Below, in pieces: positions 4,741 to 6,952 of a DNA stretch of 6,952 nucleotides. The stretch lies in contig CAJKHT010000112.1 in the NCBI GenBank assembly GCA_905199755.1, positions 1-6,952 of the forward strand. The letters run 5' to 3'. The notes below the pieces were generated by a model that saw only the letters and a list, made by a program, of their open reading frames with translations, made no database searches and had not been told where the DNA came from. Origin of the DNA: an uncultured Eubacteriales bacterium (GTDB lineage Bacteria > Bacillota > Clostridia > UBA1381). Within the stretch, counting starts at the first letter, position 1. The number at the start of each line of letters is the position of its first letter. The position numbers and the translations under genes are program-made.

Positions 4741-6426
4741 ATGAGAATAAGAATATTTGGGGCGGCATTGATAATATCAATGCTCACATGTGTTACCGTT
4801 TCATGTGCGGCAAAATTCGATGATACGGAGGAAAACGCATGGTATTATGATGCAGTGAATTATGTCTGCGATAAAGGCTATTTCAGCGGAGTGTCCGAAA
4901 CCGAATTCAAGCCTGATGATAAAATGACAAGAGGAATGTTTGTAACGATTTTGGGAAAAATGCAGGGAATAGACACCGCGAATTATCAGGGCAGCGCATT
5001 TTCCGATGTTCCCGAGGGCGAATGGGACGCACCGTATGTTTCGTGGGCGGCACAGCTGGGAATTGCAACGGGGTATAATGACGGCTGCTTCCATGCCGAA
5101 TATCCGATAGATAAGGAAGAATTGTGCGTGCTGACAGCGAGATATTTAAAGTCGGCAGAAAAAAATCCGACGGATAATCCGAATGCATTGAAATCGTATT
5201 ATGATGAATCTGTTGTGTCGGAATGGGCAAAGGACAGTGTTGCACTGCTGCGCAGCTCGGGAGTCATACTCGGCGATTCAAACGGATATTTCAGACCGCG
5301 TGAAAATGCCACAAGAGCGCAGACAGCAACAATTATTATGCGCCTTGCAAGGGTTCTGGAGGGCGAAGTGCTTGATATTCCGCCGTTAAGTGACAGAGCG
5401 GAGGAAATATTAAATCAAATGTCGGTTATAGAAAAAGTATATCAGATGTTTGTTGTTACTCCCGAGGAGCTTACTGGCGCGTCCGTGGCAACACAGGCAG
5501 GAAGGGTTACGCAGGAAGCACTTGCGATGTATCCTGTCGGCGGAGTTATGTATAAAGCACAGAACCTTATTAATGCGGAACAAACGCAGACAATGATTGA
5601 AGGTACAAAAGAATATTGCAAAATCAAGCCGTTTATAACGGTGGACGAAGAGGGCGGCGCTGTTGCGAGAGTGGCTCAGAAGCTGGGAACAACTAAATTT
5701 TCGCCTATGTATTATTATCGCAATGCAGGTACGGACAAGGCTTACGAAATAGGTGCAACGCTTGCAAATGACTTAAAGCAGTTCGGCTTTAATCAGGATT
5801 ACGCTCCCATAGCGGATGTGTGGACAAACTCAAAAAATTCCGTAATTGCATCAAGAGCTTTTTCCAATAATCCCGATAAAGCTGCGGAGATGGTAAGTGC
5901 GGAGGTCAGAGGAATGCGTGATAACGGCATGATTTCGACAATAAAGCATTTCCCGGGACACGGCGATACGGCTGAGGATTCGCACAGCGGCAAAGCATAC
6001 AGCTATAAATATCTTGATGAGCTTATGTCATGCGAATTTATACCGTTTAAAGCAGGCATAGCGGCAGGAACGGATTTTGTAATGTGCGGACATATTGTGA
6101 CGCCGAATGTCGATGAAAGCGGTTATCCGGCAACTATGTCGAGAAAGCTTGTGACCGATATACTCCGCGGTGAGCTCGGCTTTAACGGTGTTATCATTAC
6201 CGATGCGCTGGATATGCATGCTGTGAGCAGTTATTATACATCTGCCGAAGCAGCAATCAACTGTATAAATGCAGGCTGTGATATGCTGCTTTGCCCGGAT
6301 ACAATGACAGAGGCGGCATCGGCGGTGATTGATGCGGTAAATGACGGAACAATCAGCGAAAACAGAATAAATGAGAGCGTAAAAAGAATACTTAACAAGA
6401 AAATAGAGTTCGGAATAATAAAATAA
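4741..6426 (+). CDS. Secreted SLH-domain glycoside hydrolase family 3, probable beta-N-acetylglucosaminidase
   Basis: The 561-residue envelope enzyme is predicted to release terminal GlcNAc from peptidoglycan fragments. A signal peptide spans about 1-24; a Cys at 22 (VTVSC) makes a lipoprotein possible, but the lipobox is poor. Three SLH repeats (about 25-76, 86-138, 151-207) should hold it to the cell-wall polymer. Their TRAE-type motifs are degenerate (TRGM, DKEE, TRAQ). The GH3 domain (about 217-553) shows DEEGGAVAR (302-310), the NagZ signature KHFPGHGDTAEDSH (402-415) with the Asp413-His415 acid/base dyad, and the presumed nucleophile Asp488 (VIITDALDM). Lack of the second GH3 domain fits the NagZ-like branch. 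The start is ATG 4741 and not 4732: GGAGG (4726-4730) is only one base from 4732 but ten from 4741. It is a complete gene with its own promoter, and it is followed by another secreted-protein gene. Confidence 0.88.
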   Translation: MRIRIFGAALIISMLTCVTVSCAAKFDDTEENAWYYDAVNYVCDKGYFSGVSETEFKPDDKMTRGMFVTILGKMQGIDTANYQGSAFSDVPEGEWDAPYVSWAAQLGIATGYNDGCFHAEYPIDKEELCVLTARYLKSAEKNPTDNPNALKSYYDESVVSEWAKDSVALLRSSGVILGDSNGYFRPRENATRAQTATIIMRLARVLEGEVLDIPPLSDRAEEILNQMSVIEKVYQMFVVTPEELTGASVATQAGRVTQEALAMYPVGGVMYKAQNLINAEQTQTMIEGTKEYCKIKPFITVDEEGGAVARVAQKLGTTKFSPMYYYRNAGTDKAYEIGATLANDLKQFGFNQDYAPIADVWTNSKNSVIASRAFSNNPDKAAEMVSAEVRGMRDNGMISTIKHFPGHGDTAEDSHSGKAYSYKYLDELMSCEFIPFKAGIAAGTDFVMCGHIVTPNVDESGYPATMSRKLVTDILRGELGFNGVIITDALDMHAVSSYYTSAEAAINCINAGCDMLLCPDTMTEAASAVIDAVNDGTISENRINESVKRILNKKIEFGIIK

Positions 6427-6429
6427 ATG

Positions 6430-6458
6430 TTGCAAAAACGGGTATAAAATGATATAAT
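6430..6458 (+). promoter_or_regulatory. Extended -10 promoter of the copper-amine-oxidase-like gene
   Basis: TTGCAA (6430-6435), a 17-base spacer and TATAAT (6453-6458) preceded by TGA (6450-6452). It begins four bases after the glycosidase stop codon, with no terminator in between. Confidence 0.75.
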
Positions 6459-6470
6459 ATTAAAAAAGCA

Positions 6471-6486
6471 TGCCGCATATGCGGCA
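6471..6486 (+). promoter_or_regulatory. Perfect 16-base palindrome in the leader
   Basis: TGCCGCATATGCGGCA is an exact palindrome starting about a dozen bases after the -10, between the expected transcription start and the ribosome-binding site (GGAGAG, 6492-6497). It could be an operator for a dimeric repressor, or a 5' hairpin (6-base stem, ATAT loop) that stabilises the mRNA. There is no T-run after it, so it is not a standard terminator for the gene before it. Confidence 0.5.
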
Positions 6487-6503
6487 GAAACGGAGAGAAT
6501 GCT

Positions 6504-6938
6504 ATGAAAAAAACAGTTTCGATTTTTGCTGCGGCGGCAATTATTGCTTCAATGTCAGCCGTGTCGGCACAGAATAATACACCCTCTGTTACGGTTAACG
6601 GTGTAAAGCTGGAGTTTACGGACAATGTAACACCGTTTATTGATGAGCAGAGCGAGAGAACACTTGTTCCGATGCGCGATATATTTGAAGCGGTAGGTGC
6701 CGTTGTGCAGTGGGACGAGTCTACACAGACGGTAATTGCGGTTAAGGACAGTTCCTTTGTAACCTTGCAGATCGGTTCTGAAAAGGCATTTGTAAACAGT
6801 GAAGAAAAACAGCTGGACGTTAAAGCGCTTATTAAAGATGACAGAACTTTTGTGCCGCTGCGTTTCGTTTCCGAGGCACTCGGTGCAGATGTTGAATGGG
6901 ACAATGATAACTATACAGTTGTTATAAAAACAAAATAA
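6504..6938 (+). CDS. Secreted copper-amine-oxidase N-terminal-domain-like protein
   Basis: The 144-residue protein has a signal peptide (1-22, Lys-Lys then an Ala-rich core, VSA cleavage site) and one domain of the family annotated as copper amine oxidase N-terminal-like. That name is historical: there is no catalytic oxidase domain and no reason to expect amine oxidation. The domain has two related halves, RTLVPMRDIFEAVGAVVQWD (52-71) and RTFVPLRFVSEALGADVEWD (114-133), each followed by a beta-strand. In Clostridia such domains occur as stalk or wall-associated modules on secreted proteins, often beside SLH proteins as here. The start is ATG 6504, with GGAGAG six bases upstream. The protein consists of the stalk domain alone, so it may work as a binding partner; its ligand is unknown. 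It has its own promoter and a palindromic leader. The stop is followed by an A-rich tract to the end of the window. Confidence 0.85.
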   Translation: MKKTVSIFAAAAIIASMSAVSAQNNTPSVTVNGVKLEFTDNVTPFIDEQSERTLVPMRDIFEAVGAVVQWDESTQTVIAVKDSSFVTLQIGSEKAFVNSEEKQLDVKALIKDDRTFVPLRFVSEALGADVEWDNDNYTVVIKTK

Positions 6939-6952
6939 AAACAAAAAAAAAA

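Noticed and set aside
6931..6952. A-rich end of the window as a terminator or repeat
   Set aside because: No stem is visible and the sequence stops; it may simply be a contig edge.

Overview
The window looks like chromosomal DNA from a Clostridia-type Bacillota. Supporting evidence is strong GGAGG ribosome-binding sites, AT-rich sigma-A promoters (several with an extended TGn -10), a MecA adaptor, an S-layer-homology (SLH) protein and a copper-amine-oxidase-like stalk protein. Family or genus cannot be fixed from the sequence. It divides into two parts with different base composition.

Left part (1 to about 2250) is the edge of an integrated mobile element, prophage or ICE-like. On the minus strand a small IS30-type helix-turn-helix gene (617-895) is followed by a PP-loop/PAPS-reductase-like gene (44-604) that appears C-terminally shortened and has an altered nucleotide-binding loop. 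A third gene begins at position 8 and runs off the window. Divergently, on the plus strand, a complete and very AT-rich tyrosine recombinase (1080-2201) is driven by a near-consensus promoter. The 184-base divergent intergenic region holds a terminator-like hairpin facing the minus-strand genes. A second hairpin at 17-55 hides the ribosome-binding site of the off-window gene.

Right part (about 2300 to 6952) is ordinary host DNA, richer in GC and all on the plus strand: mecA (2400-3005) with an intrinsic terminator; a COG2509-type FAD-dependent oxidoreductase (3127-4683); a secreted SLH glycoside hydrolase family 3 enzyme, probably a beta-N-acetylglucosaminidase (4741-6426); and a small secreted protein with a copper-amine-oxidase N-terminal-like domain (6504-6938). 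The last three each have their own TTGnnn / TGnTATAAT promoter, so they need not form one operon. No terminator is visible between the last three, so read-through is possible. The last two encode cell-envelope proteins.

No gene-free stretch exceeds 300 bases. The two longest gaps (896-1079 and 2202-2399) are described as promoter/hairpin and element-boundary regions. I found no CRISPR array, tRNA, rRNA or recognisable riboswitch. I do not see a clearly new system. The most unusual signals are the two hairpins in the element's minus-strand operon and the odd PP-loop gene between them.
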